A stretch of 64,000 nucleotides of DNA from Sediminitomix flava. Lineage in GTDB: Bacteria > Bacteroidota > Bacteroidia > Cytophagales > Flammeovirgaceae. Numbering within the stretch: position 1 is the first letter of the stretch; each line of letters opens with the position of its first letter. The stretch covers positions 124,001 through 188,000 of the forward strand of contig NZ_QGDO01000003.1 of assembly GCF_003149185.1 (NCBI RefSeq), written 5' to 3'. The position numbers were made by a program, and so were the translations under genes. Of this stretch, positions 44,378 to 53,272 are shown piece by piece. The notes below the pieces were generated by a model. It was not told the DNA's origin and did no database searches. It saw only the letters and a list, made by a program, of their open reading frames with translations.

Positions 44378-45580
44378 CTAAGCAAAAGCTGGAATTCCTG
44401 TGATTTCGGCTCCTAAAATTAAAAGGTGAATATCGTGTGTCCCTTCGTAAGTGATCACAGATTCCAAATTCATCATATGTCTCATAATGGAAAAACTATT
44501 GGTGATACCCATCGCTCCTAATACTTGTCGAGCTTCTCTTGCAATATTGAGTGCCATTTCAACATTATTTCGTTTCGCCATAGAGATTTGAGCGGTAGTC
44601 GCTCGTCCTTCATCCATAAGTTTACCCAATCTCCAACATAAAAGTTGAGCCTTTGTAATTTCTGTGAGCATTTCAGCTAATTTCTTCTGTGTAAGCTGAA
44701 AGCTAGCGATAGGCTTATCAAACTGATGTCTTTCTAAAGCATAACGTTTTGCCGTTTCATAACAGTCCATTGCAGCTCCAATAGCTCCCCATGAAATACC
44801 ATAACGAGCAGAATCTAAACAAGAAAGAGGTGCTCCTAAACCATCTCTTCCTGTCAGTACATTTTCTTTAGGGACTTTTACATCTTCAAAAACTAATTCT
44901 CCTGTACAACTAGCTCTGAGAGACCACTTTCCATGAATTTCTGGAGTTGAGAATCCTTCCATCTCTCGTTCCACAATAACTCCTTTGATACGACCTGTGC
45001 TCGTATCTCTTGCCCAAATGACTGCTAAATGACAATCTGGAGCATTTGAAATCCACATCTTAGCTCCATTCAAAATGTAATAGTCTCCTTTGTCTTCTAG
45101 TTTGGCTTCCATACCTGACGGGTTTGATCCATGATTAGGTTCGGTAAGTCCGAATGCACCAAGGTATTCACCAGAAGCAAGTTTAGGAAGGTATTTCTGT
45201 TTCTGTGCTTCAGTTCCGTATTTCCATATAGGATACATAACCAATGAGCTTTGTACCGAAGCTGTAGAGCGCATACCTGAGTCTCCTCTTTCGAGTTCTT
45301 GCATCATGAGTCCGTAGCTGATGTAGTCCATGCCACCTCCGCCATACTCTTCAGAAACCATAGGCCCAAAAATTCCCATTTCGCCAAAAAGAGAGACTAA
45401 ATGTTTTGGAAAAATAGCTTGTTCGTATGCTTCTTCAATGATTGGTGAAACTTCTTTAGAAACGAATTGCTGAACGCTATTTCTAATCAGAATTTGTTCT
45501 TCTGTCAATAGGTCTTCGATTTCATAAAAATCGGTTTGTTCAAGACTGATTGTAGAATTAGCTGTGTTGTTAGTATGCAT
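44378..45580 (-). CDS. Glutaryl-CoA dehydrogenase-like acyl-CoA dehydrogenase
   Basis: A 400-residue FAD enzyme. The N-terminal helical domain has ILIRNSVQQFVSKEVSPIIE, and the middle domain has FGLTEPNHGSNPSGM and MWISNAPDCHLAVIWAR. The C-terminal domain has the catalytic Glu379 in YEGTHDIH. The segment DSGMRSTASVQSSLVMYPI is the glutaryl-CoA-dehydrogenase form of the N-terminal substrate loop (R plus SVQSSL). The expected reaction is glutaryl-CoA to crotonyl-CoA and CO2 in lysine/tryptophan breakdown. First gene of a two-gene operon with the alpha/beta hydrolase. ATG start at 45580. Confidence 0.88.
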   Translation of the reverse strand: MHTNNTANSTISLEQTDFYEIEDLLTEEQILIRNSVQQFVSKEVSPIIEEAYEQAIFPKHLVSLFGEMGIFGPMVSEEYGGGGMDYISYGLMMQELERGDSGMRSTASVQSSLVMYPIWKYGTEAQKQKYLPKLASGEYLGAFGLTEPNHGSNPSGMEAKLEDKGDYYILNGAKMWISNAPDCHLAVIWARDTSTGRIKGVIVEREMEGFSTPEIHGKWSLRASCTGELVFEDVKVPKENVLTGRDGLGAPLSCLDSARYGISWGAIGAAMDCYETAKRYALERHQFDKPIASFQLTQKKLAEMLTEITKAQLLCWRLGKLMDEGRATTAQISMAKRNNVEMALNIAREARQVLGAMGITNSFSIMRHMMNLESVITYEGTHDIHLLILGAEITGIPAFA

Positions 45581-45691
45581 GATATTGGTATGTTAAGCGA
45601 TAAAATGTGAACATGCTGAATGACATGTTTTTATATGAGATAAAAATAGCATTTCATCAGTATGTTCACAAAGGAATTTTAGGATAAGCGT

Positions 45692-46333
45692 TTACTTTTT
45701 ACCTTCCCATTCATCATAGAACTGTTCGAGGTAGTTTTCCATAAACGAATGACGCTGCTCAGCTATTTCTTTTCCTTTGGCAGTATTCATACGATCTTTG
45801 AGCAATAATAATTTCTCATAGAAATGGTTGATGGTTGGTGCTGTGCTCTTTTTATACTCTTCTTTACTCATATTTAGGTTAGGTTTAACCTCAGGATTAT
45901 AGAGTTCTCTACCTTTAAAACCACCATAATTGAATGTCCTAGCAATGCCAATGGCACCAATTGCATCAAGTCTATCTGCATCTTGTACTACATCCAATTC
46001 CGGAGATTTAAACATTTGTTTTTCATTTCCGCCTTTGAAAGAAATATGCTTGATAATATTGACTACATGTGCAATAACATCTTCATCAACTTGTTGTGAT
46101 TTTAGGAATTCAGTTGCTTTTTTAGGACCGATTTCTTCATCTCCATCATGAAATTTTGAATCTGCAATATCGTGGAGTAAAGCACCCAATTCTACCACCA
46201 AAAGATCAACTGACTCTTCTTTCGCTATTGTTTTAGCAGTTTTCCAAACTCTATAAATATGCCACCAATCATGTCCACCTTCTGCCTCAGCCAAACTTTC
46301 CTTCACGTATGCTATTGTATTTTCAATGATCAT
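45692..46333 (-). CDS. HD-domain phosphohydrolase (YedJ-like)
   Basis: A 213-residue cytoplasmic HD-superfamily hydrolase. Metal motif: H in GGHDWWHIYRVW (His20, His25 region), the doublet LLHDIADSKF, H in VIKHISFKG-type helix and Asp in VQDADRLDAIGAIGIAR. This combination and length match YedJ / Cas3-unrelated small HD proteins, presumed nucleotide phosphohydrolases with unknown substrate. ATG start at 46333. Single gene, 111 bases upstream of the dehydrogenase operon. Confidence 0.85.
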   Translation of the reverse strand: MIIENTIAYVKESLAEAEGGHDWWHIYRVWKTAKTIAKEESVDLLVVELGALLHDIADSKFHDGDEEIGPKKATEFLKSQQVDEDVIAHVVNIIKHISFKGGNEKQMFKSPELDVVQDADRLDAIGAIGIARTFNYGGFKGRELYNPEVKPNLNMSKEEYKKSTAPTINHFYEKLLLLKDRMNTAKGKEIAEQRHSFMENYLEQFYDEWEGKK

Positions 46334-46421
46334 ATTTGCTTACACGTCTAAATTGATGATTATTAAATGTTTTAAGATAGGATTTTATTGAACTATAATT
46401 TTTCAAATGTTAATTTATTCC

Positions 46422-46429
46422 TAATTTTG
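46422..46429 (+). promoter_or_regulatory. Candidate -7 box for lipoprotein gene
   Basis: TAATTTTG matches the Bacteroidota -7 consensus TAnnTTTG exactly and lies 31 bases upstream of the ATG at 46461. A degenerate -33 element (TTTC at 46400-46403) is about 18 bases upstream. The short AT tract after it (TATATACTATATACTACT) is a small direct repeat. Confidence 0.4.
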
Positions 46430-46460
46430 AGTATATACTATATACTACTAAGGCAGACTT

Positions 46461-47231
46461 ATGAAAAGATTACTAATTCCATTTTTTTTCTTAGCGCTTG
46501 TTTTCTCAAGCTGTCAGAGTAAAAAGAATCCCATTTTAAATTACAAAGAACTTAAAATTGAAAGTGCTTCACAACAAATTGGAGATGTGAAAGTGACTTG
46601 TGTGAAGTATTTTAATCAAGAAAATAGCTTAGTGAAGTTGTTTGCATCTTACCATTCTAGCTATAAAGATTCTGAATACAAATTCTTTTTTGATGAAAGT
46701 GGAAACTCTCTTCTAGCAACTGAAAATAAAGAATTACAGCGTTTATGTGGGAGAGGGGCTACAAGCTGTTTTAAGGAGATAAAGAATACTTATGATGGAG
46801 AAAATATTCAGCGTTCAAGGATTCGTCAATTAGAGTTTTCACCTAAAAATATACCTGATTTAGATACGCTAAAGTTTACGGAGAATACCAAAAAGAGTAG
46901 CATGCTTCAAGATCATGATCAGCTTCAGCTAAAAAAAATAAAACTGGAGACGGGGCAGATGTACTTTAAAAAAGTTAAGTTTTACGAAGGACGTTATAAA
47001 TACTTTGCTGATGCTGCGATTTTTGAGTGTTGTGAAACAGGTAAAATCTATGCGGTATCATCTTATGAGTTAGAGAAAGAATACCTTAAGTTGGGCGCTC
47101 AAGCTGAATTTGTCTATGCTACTTTTGTAGCACAAGAAAAAAAGAGAGCAGAAGGTGAAGAAGGTCGTCTTGAAATATTGGAAGTTCAAGAACTTATTGA
47201 GCTAAACAAATCCAAACCTTGCCAAGAATAA
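46461..47231 (+). CDS. Lipoprotein of unknown function
   Basis: A 256-residue protein with lipobox FSSC (Cys18) after a hydrophobic signal. I do not recognise a domain. Visible features: a beta-rich first half with FFDESGNSLLATENKELQ, cysteines in CGRGATSC (two, possibly a disulfide) and FECCETGKIY (two adjacent), and a charged C-terminal helix with AEGEEGRLEILEVQELIEL. The paired cysteines suggest disulfides in the periplasm or at the surface. It has its own promoter motif and terminator, so it is monocistronic. Confidence 0.6.
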   Translation: MKRLLIPFFFLALVFSSCQSKKNPILNYKELKIESASQQIGDVKVTCVKYFNQENSLVKLFASYHSSYKDSEYKFFFDESGNSLLATENKELQRLCGRGATSCFKEIKNTYDGENIQRSRIRQLEFSPKNIPDLDTLKFTENTKKSSMLQDHDQLQLKKIKLETGQMYFKKVKFYEGRYKYFADAAIFECCETGKIYAVSSYELEKEYLKLGAQAEFVYATFVAQEKKRAEGEEGRLEILEVQELIELNKSKPCQE

Positions 47232-47250
47232 TTTAACCACTCATATTGAG

Positions 47251-47280
47251 AAGGCTTAGTAGTGATACTAAGCCTTTTTT
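47251..47280 (+). terminator. Rho-independent terminator of lipoprotein gene
   Basis: A perfect 11-bp stem (47251-47261 with 47266-47276) around a GTGA loop, followed by six T. The GTG in the loop is an in-frame start for the next gene but is part of this terminator. Confidence 0.88.
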
Positions 47281-47291
47281 ATTCATCTTTT

Positions 47292-47717
47292 ATGAGTGTA
47301 ATGGAGTGGTATTTCCCGATAACTATCCTTCCTGGAATAGGCATGATCATTATGTCTACCGTTAGTCAGATTGTGAGTTTGAGTACAGAAATTGAAAAAT
47401 TCTTGAACTCACCTTGTAATAAGTTTCAAAGTGAAATTGCCGAAAAGAAAATAAAACAATTAGGTCTTTTGACTCGAGCATCGGTATTGTTGTACATATC
47501 TGCAGGTTTTTATGTACTATCAGGAATATTAGCTGTCTTTTTTCATGAGGTAGAAAATGAGCATATTCCAAGCTATGTGTTGATTTTGGGTTCCTTTTTC
47601 TTTTTTGTAGCGATTACACTATTGATTCTTTTCGCATTTAAGGCAGTCGGAATTCGAAGAACACAGTTCAAGTATAACCAAGAAAAGAATTTAGCAAACC
47701 CAAAATCAATGGATTAA
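47292..47717 (+). CDS. DUF2721-like membrane protein
   Basis: A 141-residue protein starting at the ATG at 47292; a GTG at 47262 lies in the terminator loop and is rejected. Three membrane helices: residues 9-28 (ITILPGIGMIIMSTVSQIVS), about 65-85 (ASVLLYISAGFYVLSGILAV) and 95-115 (YVLILGSFFFFVAITLLILF). Between helices 1 and 2 lies a charged amphipathic loop, followed at the end by RRTQFKYNQE. The pattern, including the basic segment before helix 2, fits DUF2721, inner-membrane proteins of unknown function. No enzymatic residues. Confidence 0.6.
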   Translation: MSVMEWYFPITILPGIGMIIMSTVSQIVSLSTEIEKFLNSPCNKFQSEIAEKKIKQLGLLTRASVLLYISAGFYVLSGILAVFFHEVENEHIPSYVLILGSFFFFVAITLLILFAFKAVGIRRTQFKYNQEKNLANPKSMD

Positions 47718-47799
47718 ATATTTGACTCCATTAAAAAATCAAAATCAAAAAACTTAAATTGTGTGAGCTAGTTTTAATTTCGATCAAAGATTTTTTTGA

Positions 47800-49281
47800 A
47801 TGATGAAAGCTCAAACAAACATTCATATAGTAGGTTCTGGTGTTGCGGGTATTGCTGCCTCAATCAGATTAGCTCTAAAAGGCCACAAAGTAACCGTATT
47901 CGAAAGACATGATAAAGTTGGTGGTAAACTAGATGAGTTTCAGGAAAAGGGTTATCGTTTTGATATGGGCCCTTCTCTTTTGACTAAGCCATACCTCATT
48001 GATGAATTATTTGAATTGGCAGGTCGAAAATCCACATTCAAATACCAGCAGCTACCCATTGTTTGTAAGTACTTTTTTGATGATGCAACAAAACTAAATG
48101 CTTATGCAGAATCTGAAAAGTTTGCGAATGAAGTAGAAGAAAAATTGGGTGTACCAGCTGATGTCATTTCTGATTATTTGAAATACAGTCAGAATATAGA
48201 TCAAAATGTAGGTGATATTTTTCTTACAAAATCGTTACATAAGCTAGAAACTTTCTTAGACCCTAAAGTACTGAAAGCATTAGTCCGAACTCCGCAGTTC
48301 GATGTTTTCACGAGTATGCATGAAGCTAATGAACGTAGACTAAAACATCCTAAACTAGTTCAACTGTTTGATCGATATGCTACTTACAATGGCTCAAATC
48401 CTTATAAAGCTCCTGGTATTTTAAATATCATTCCAAGTTTAGAATTTACAGAAGGTGCATTTTTCCCTCTTCATGGGATGAGAGATATTGTAAATCAACT
48501 TCATGAATTAGCAACTTCTCTGGGAGTGGAATTCAAACTCAATGAGGGTGTAGATGAGATTCTACTTTCAAACAATAAAGTGATTAGTGTAAAAACAGAC
48601 AAAGATGAATACACTACTGATGCTGTTTTTAGCAATATGGATGTTTACCCTACCTACAGAAAATTATTGCCAAAAGCCAAAGCACCAGAAAAAGCATTGG
48701 CACAAGAACGTTCATCTTCTGGTTTGATATTTTATTGGGGTATGAAAGGTTTGAAGTCAGAACTTGATGTTCATAATATTTTCTTCTCCATTGATTATAA
48801 GGATGAATTTGATCATCTTTTTGAGTATAAAAAAGTGACTGATGACCCTACGGTTTATGTTCATATTAGCTCAAAAGAAGTAGCTTCAGATGCTCCAGTA
48901 AATTCAGAAAACTGGTTTGTGATGATCAATGTCCCTGCAAATAATGGTACACAAGATTGGGATGAAGTCATTCAACGAAGTCGAAAAAATATAATTCAAA
49001 AATTAGAAAAATCTTTGGGCTATAATATCGCAGATCATATCGAAGTTGAGCGAATTCTTGACCCTAGAAGTATTGAACAAAATACCGCTTCTTGGCAAGG
49101 AGCACTTTACGGTAGTAGTTCAAATGATCGAATGGCAGCATTTTTAAGGCACCCAAATTTCTCATCAAAAATCAAGGGATTATACTTCTGTGGAGGAAGT
49201 GTTCATCCTGGTGGTGGAATTCCATTGTGTTTACTATCAGCAAAAGTAAGTACCGATATAGCACTTAAAGAATACTTATAA
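47800..49281 (+). CDS. crtD: Carotenoid 3,4-desaturase / phytoene desaturase family (CrtD-type)
   Basis: A 493-residue FAD-dependent desaturase. The N-terminal dinucleotide fold is IHIVGSGVAGIAASIRLALK (residues 8-27). The family continues with KVGGKLDEFQEKGYRFDMGP and ends with LYFCGGSVHPGGGIPLCLLS, the CrtI/CrtD C-terminal FAD signature. Since cruF follows 22 bases downstream, the 1-hydroxycarotenoid 3,4-desaturase CrtD is the best call. It adds a double bond next to the hydroxylated psi end, as in flexixanthin-type pathways of Cytophagales. Phytoene desaturase CrtI remains possible. No crtB or crtY lies in the window. Confidence 0.82.
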   Translation: MMKAQTNIHIVGSGVAGIAASIRLALKGHKVTVFERHDKVGGKLDEFQEKGYRFDMGPSLLTKPYLIDELFELAGRKSTFKYQQLPIVCKYFFDDATKLNAYAESEKFANEVEEKLGVPADVISDYLKYSQNIDQNVGDIFLTKSLHKLETFLDPKVLKALVRTPQFDVFTSMHEANERRLKHPKLVQLFDRYATYNGSNPYKAPGILNIIPSLEFTEGAFFPLHGMRDIVNQLHELATSLGVEFKLNEGVDEILLSNNKVISVKTDKDEYTTDAVFSNMDVYPTYRKLLPKAKAPEKALAQERSSSGLIFYWGMKGLKSELDVHNIFFSIDYKDEFDHLFEYKKVTDDPTVYVHISSKEVASDAPVNSENWFVMINVPANNGTQDWDEVIQRSRKNIIQKLEKSLGYNIADHIEVERILDPRSIEQNTASWQGALYGSSSNDRMAAFLRHPNFSSKIKGLYFCGGSVHPGGGIPLCLLSAKVSTDIALKEYL

Positions 49282-49303
49282 GAATTAAACTAGCAAATAC
49301 AGT

Positions 49304-49963
49304 ATGTCATTTATAAATCAGATATCATTGTCCAATAAGCTAAATAAAGTAATACCAAGTTTATTCATTTTTTATAGTGTTGGTATTGTAGGGATGTATG
49401 CTTTTGCTTCACTTTTTCAAGACTTAACACCTATGACTTTGGTGATGACTTTGGGGTTACTGCTCATTTATCATCCTGCTTATAATTTGAAGCTCGTAAT
49501 AGCTTTAATTCTTGTATTCTTAGGTGGTTATGGCGTAGAGGTTCTTGGGGTTAAAACTGGAGTGATTTTCGGCGAATATGCTTATGGGGATACATTAGGT
49601 TTTGCTTTGTTTGATGTTCCTCTTATGATGGGGGTAAATTGGGTTCTGATGGTTTATACTACCGCTTGTGTAGTTGAACAATTCTCAAATAAATGGTGGA
49701 CAAAAGCTATTTTTGGTTCTGCTCTGATGGTATTAACAGATTATTTTATGGAGCCAGTAGCGATGCGGTACGACTTTTGGAATTGGGCAGATGCAACTAT
49801 TCCATTTCAAAACTATTTGGCTTGGTACATTTTTGCATTTCTTTTTCACCTTGTGTTCTACTTCCTAGTTCCCAAAATCAATAATCAAATAGGGAAATGG
49901 GTGTGGTTAGCAATGGCATTCTTCTTCGGAAGTTTATACTTGCTGATCCAAGTTGGCGCATAA
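49304..49963 (+). CDS. cruF: Carotenoid 1,2-hydratase CruF (DUF422)
   Basis: A 219-residue polytopic membrane protein with about six helices. The family signature is TGVIFGEYAYGDTLG with a following MGVNWVLMVYTT, and the helix motif DYFMEPVAMRYDFWNW. CruF hydrates the 1,2 double bond of an acyclic (psi) carotenoid end, giving the 1-OH group that CrtD-type desaturases and glycosyltransferases use. It is cotranscribed with crtD, 22 bases apart. ATG start at 49304. Confidence 0.88.
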   Translation: MSFINQISLSNKLNKVIPSLFIFYSVGIVGMYAFASLFQDLTPMTLVMTLGLLLIYHPAYNLKLVIALILVFLGGYGVEVLGVKTGVIFGEYAYGDTLGFALFDVPLMMGVNWVLMVYTTACVVEQFSNKWWTKAIFGSALMVLTDYFMEPVAMRYDFWNWADATIPFQNYLAWYIFAFLFHLVFYFLVPKINNQIGKWVWLAMAFFFGSLYLLIQVGA

Positions 49964-49990
49964 TTTTATGATCGCAAGAAAACGTATACT

Positions 49991-52900
49991 ATGAGAGTTT
50001 ATCACTTTATTTTTCTATTTTTTTTATCATTGGTTGCTTCTGCACAAGATTATTTTCCTGTTGTGAAAGACGGGAAATGGGGAGCAATCGATAAGACTGG
50101 AAAAGTAATTATACCTTTTACTTACAAACATCTTTCTTCTTTTAATATTCAAAATTTAGCCATTGCAGAAACTGAAAATGGTAAAGGCGTTATCAATCAT
50201 CTCGGAAATGAAATCTTACCTTTTTCATTTCAGAAAGTTCAGACTTTATCAAATGGGCAGGCTATTGTATGGGAGAATTTTAAGGTAGGAGTGGTCACTC
50301 TTGAAAATAAAGAAATCATTAAACCTTCTTTTGATGCAATAACTTTTGAAACAGAAGGTATTTATAGGTTGTTAAAAGATGGGAAATTTGGGTTGTCAAA
50401 ATCTGATGGAGAAATCATTTTACCAACGGAATATCTTTCTATTGAAAGTTTAGGGCAAAAAAATATTGCTAGAATAAATAAAGAAAATAAGTATGGCTTA
50501 GTGAATAGCTTGGGAGAGTTAATTGCAGAACCAAAATATGATAAAATCCTTTTTGAAGAGGATCTAATATTAGGGCATATCGGAAATGCTAGGACAAGAT
50601 TTATTCTAGATGACAAAGGTGAGTTGCTAGAAACAAATGAATTCGTCAATCAGAAAGCCTTTGAACTTGCTCAGAAAAAGATTTTGGCAAAAGTACTGGC
50701 TGAGAAAGCTAAGACTAATCCTGATATCAAGAAATTGAGATGGATGAAGAAAGGAGGTGTTTTTACACTTGAGAATGCTTTAGGTAGCAATGTTCTTTCG
50801 GGAAAGCAGTTTTATTGGGTAAATGAGGATGAAAAGACAGCTCTTTCTATGGCAAAAACAGTTGACCATGAAGGAACAGAAGAATTATTCTTGATTGATG
50901 GAAATGCTGGAAAAATACTATTCAAGAAAAAAGATCTCATTGATTTTGTGGTAACTGATTTTGCTGAAAGCAACTGGGCGAGGTGTGCAGATGACACAAC
51001 ATGGGATGCCGTTATTAGCAAAGAAGGTGAGTTGGTAAAAGCTTTTCAAGTTGAGGGGAAAGAACTTCGAATTAAAGATATTGGAGAGTATAGAGAAAGG
51101 AAAGCTTGGATAAAATTCTCGAATGATAAATATGGATTCCTAGACGAAAATGCAGATATTCTTATTCAACCTACTTTTGAAAGAGCGGGTGATTTTTATA
51201 AAGGTCTAGCTGTTTTCAGAAATGATAAAAAGTTTGGAGTTATAAATGCTAAAGGAGAGGTTGTAGTAAAACCAACTTATGTAAGCATTTCAAATCTTGA
51301 AGATGGGTTATTTAGAGTAAAGAATGAGGATGGACTTTGGGGGGCTATCAATTCCAAAGGGCAAAACATAATTCCTTTCAAGTATAATGAAATGGGCTCT
51401 TTCAAAAATGGAAAAGCGTATGTGATAGAAGATGGACTTTTCGGTTTAGTAAATAATAAAGGGCACTTACTATTCTCTCCTCAGATTGATTGTGATTTTA
51501 TGGGAGAATTTAAGAATGGAATTGCTCCAATTTATAAGGGAAAATACACGATTAATAGAGGCAAAGAACCTGTAGTTCGTTACCGTACTCAAGGATTTAT
51601 TAAAGAAAATGGTCAGATTCTAGTTGAGCCAGTTTATAGCAGTATTAACAAATTTGAAGAGATTTGGGCGGCAAAACGTGGGATAGCTAGAATTGTGAAG
51701 GGCAGGTCTATTGGTTATATCAACTACAACGGTAATATTGTTTTAGATGCAATTTATGAAAGGGTTGAGAATTACGAAGAAGTATGGGCTGAAAACCGAG
51801 GATTAGCAAGAGTCAAAAAAGATGGATTGATTGGTTTTGTAGATTATAACGGTAATGAAGTTTTGCCTATCCGTTATCAAGGAGTGACTGAAGACTTTAA
51901 GCAAGTTTGGAAAGCCCAATCAGGTTTGGCAAAAGCGAAGATGAATGACCGATATGGATTCCTTAATTATAAAGGAGATGTTGTGATACCTTTTGCATAC
52001 ACTTCTGTAAGTGATCCGAAGGGAGGAATTATAATCGTTGAGCAAGATGGGAAATGGGGAGCTGTAGATGAGCAGAATAAAGAAATTCTTCCTATTAAAT
52101 ATTCGGGTGTGAAGTTTATAGAAAACACAAAACCACAATTACTTAAAGTTTATACGGATGCTGATGCAACTTACCGATTGAATGCGCAAGGCATGTTGGA
52201 ACCAACTAATGTTAGTTCTGAAGAATTGGCTGAAGGAGGTTTAAGTCTTGGTTCTGGAAAATATAAGATTGTAAGAGACTACGATCAAAATGGTTTAGCT
52301 GTCGGTGAGATCACTAAGAAAGGACGAAAGTGGCAGGCACTTATCAACGAAGATGGAAAAGCGACTACAAAATTCCTTTATAAACGTATCGGTGAATTTT
52401 CAGAGGGTCTTGCTTATGTTCAGATTCAGTCAGATAAATCTTCTGAGCGTAAATATGGATTTATTAATCTTGAAGGAGAGCAAGTCATTCCATGTACTTT
52501 CAAGAATGCACAAAACTTCTCAGATGGGCTAGCAGCTATCATGCAAAGAGGAAAGTGGGGGTATATAGATAATACGGGTAAGGTAATTCTTCAAGCCCAA
52601 TTCAATAATGCGATGGCATTCTCAGATGGTTTTGCAGTCGTAAATGAAAAAGAAATCATAGATAGAAAAGGAGAAAAGGTTGGCAGTTTAATTAGTGAAG
52701 GAGAAATTTCTTCAAGCTTCAAAGAAAATAGAGCTGTGGTGACTTTAGCCAATGGTTTACAGTATCATATCCTTCCTACAGGTAAAGCTATCTATAAAGC
52801 CAAATTTGATGAAGTGACAGATTTCTATGGCGATTTTGCCTTTGCCAAAAAAGGAGAAATGTGGCAAATCACTCGCCAGAGAGATAAAAAGGAGACTTAT

Positions 52901-53272
52901 CGTGTGCAGATGACCAAAAAGAAATATGGAGAATACATCAATAAATTTGGGAAGACTCGCTCAATAAAAACAGCTGATGGTCACGTACTGAAAGATATTA
53001 AGTTCGAGAAAGTAGAAGAAGGAACTTGGAGACTGATGACCAAAGATGGAGCTTATCCAAATGATGCTACTTTTAATGAATTAGGGCAAGATGATGAGGG
53101 TTTCTGGGTGAAGTTGAATAGATTTACAGGCGTTGTAAACGGACAAGGTGAATTTTTGGTGAAACCCGAATGTGAGATAGTCAAAAGAGTTTCTGAAGAT
53201 GTTATAAGAGTAGAGAATCAAGGGAAGGTTAAGTACATGTCTACAAGTGGTGAATGGATTTGGAATGAATAA
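49991..53272 (+). CDS. Giant exported WG-repeat protein
   Basis: A 1093-residue protein with signal peptide ending LVASAQD (residue 19). About five WG repeats lie at 25-215 (DGKWGAIDKTGKVIIPFTYK, KYGLVNSLGELIAEPKYDKI). A different, non-WG segment lies about 220-370 (KTNPDIKKLRWMKKGGVFTL). A long run of WG repeats follows at 375-720 and about 775-930, then a divergent C-terminal part. Three consecutive units starting at 51656, 51776 and 51899 share an extra block of the form E-E-V-W-A..RGLARV and repeat every 40-41 residues, a sign of recent tandem duplication. The ligand is unknown; likely a surface or periplasmic scaffold. Its stop overlaps the start of the next gene by 8 bases. Confidence 0.85.
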   Translation: MRVYHFIFLFFLSLVASAQDYFPVVKDGKWGAIDKTGKVIIPFTYKHLSSFNIQNLAIAETENGKGVINHLGNEILPFSFQKVQTLSNGQAIVWENFKVGVVTLENKEIIKPSFDAITFETEGIYRLLKDGKFGLSKSDGEIILPTEYLSIESLGQKNIARINKENKYGLVNSLGELIAEPKYDKILFEEDLILGHIGNARTRFILDDKGELLETNEFVNQKAFELAQKKILAKVLAEKAKTNPDIKKLRWMKKGGVFTLENALGSNVLSGKQFYWVNEDEKTALSMAKTVDHEGTEELFLIDGNAGKILFKKKDLIDFVVTDFAESNWARCADDTTWDAVISKEGELVKAFQVEGKELRIKDIGEYRERKAWIKFSNDKYGFLDENADILIQPTFERAGDFYKGLAVFRNDKKFGVINAKGEVVVKPTYVSISNLEDGLFRVKNEDGLWGAINSKGQNIIPFKYNEMGSFKNGKAYVIEDGLFGLVNNKGHLLFSPQIDCDFMGEFKNGIAPIYKGKYTINRGKEPVVRYRTQGFIKENGQILVEPVYSSINKFEEIWAAKRGIARIVKGRSIGYINYNGNIVLDAIYERVENYEEVWAENRGLARVKKDGLIGFVDYNGNEVLPIRYQGVTEDFKQVWKAQSGLAKAKMNDRYGFLNYKGDVVIPFAYTSVSDPKGGIIIVEQDGKWGAVDEQNKEILPIKYSGVKFIENTKPQLLKVYTDADATYRLNAQGMLEPTNVSSEELAEGGLSLGSGKYKIVRDYDQNGLAVGEITKKGRKWQALINEDGKATTKFLYKRIGEFSEGLAYVQIQSDKSSERKYGFINLEGEQVIPCTFKNAQNFSDGLAAIMQRGKWGYIDNTGKVILQAQFNNAMAFSDGFAVVNEKEIIDRKGEKVGSLISEGEISSSFKENRAVVTLANGLQYHILPTGKAIYKAKFDEVTDFYGDFAFAKKGEMWQITRQRDKKETYRVQMTKKKYGEYINKFGKTRSIKTADGHVLKDIKFEKVEEGTWRLMTKDGAYPNDATFNELGQDDEGFWVKLNRFTGVVNGQGEFLVKPECEIVKRVSEDVIRVENQGKVKYMSTSGEWIWNE

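Noticed and set aside
47262-47291. Longer N-terminus of the DUF2721-like protein from a GTG
   Set aside because: The GTG is the loop of the preceding terminator, and an ATG follows at 47292.
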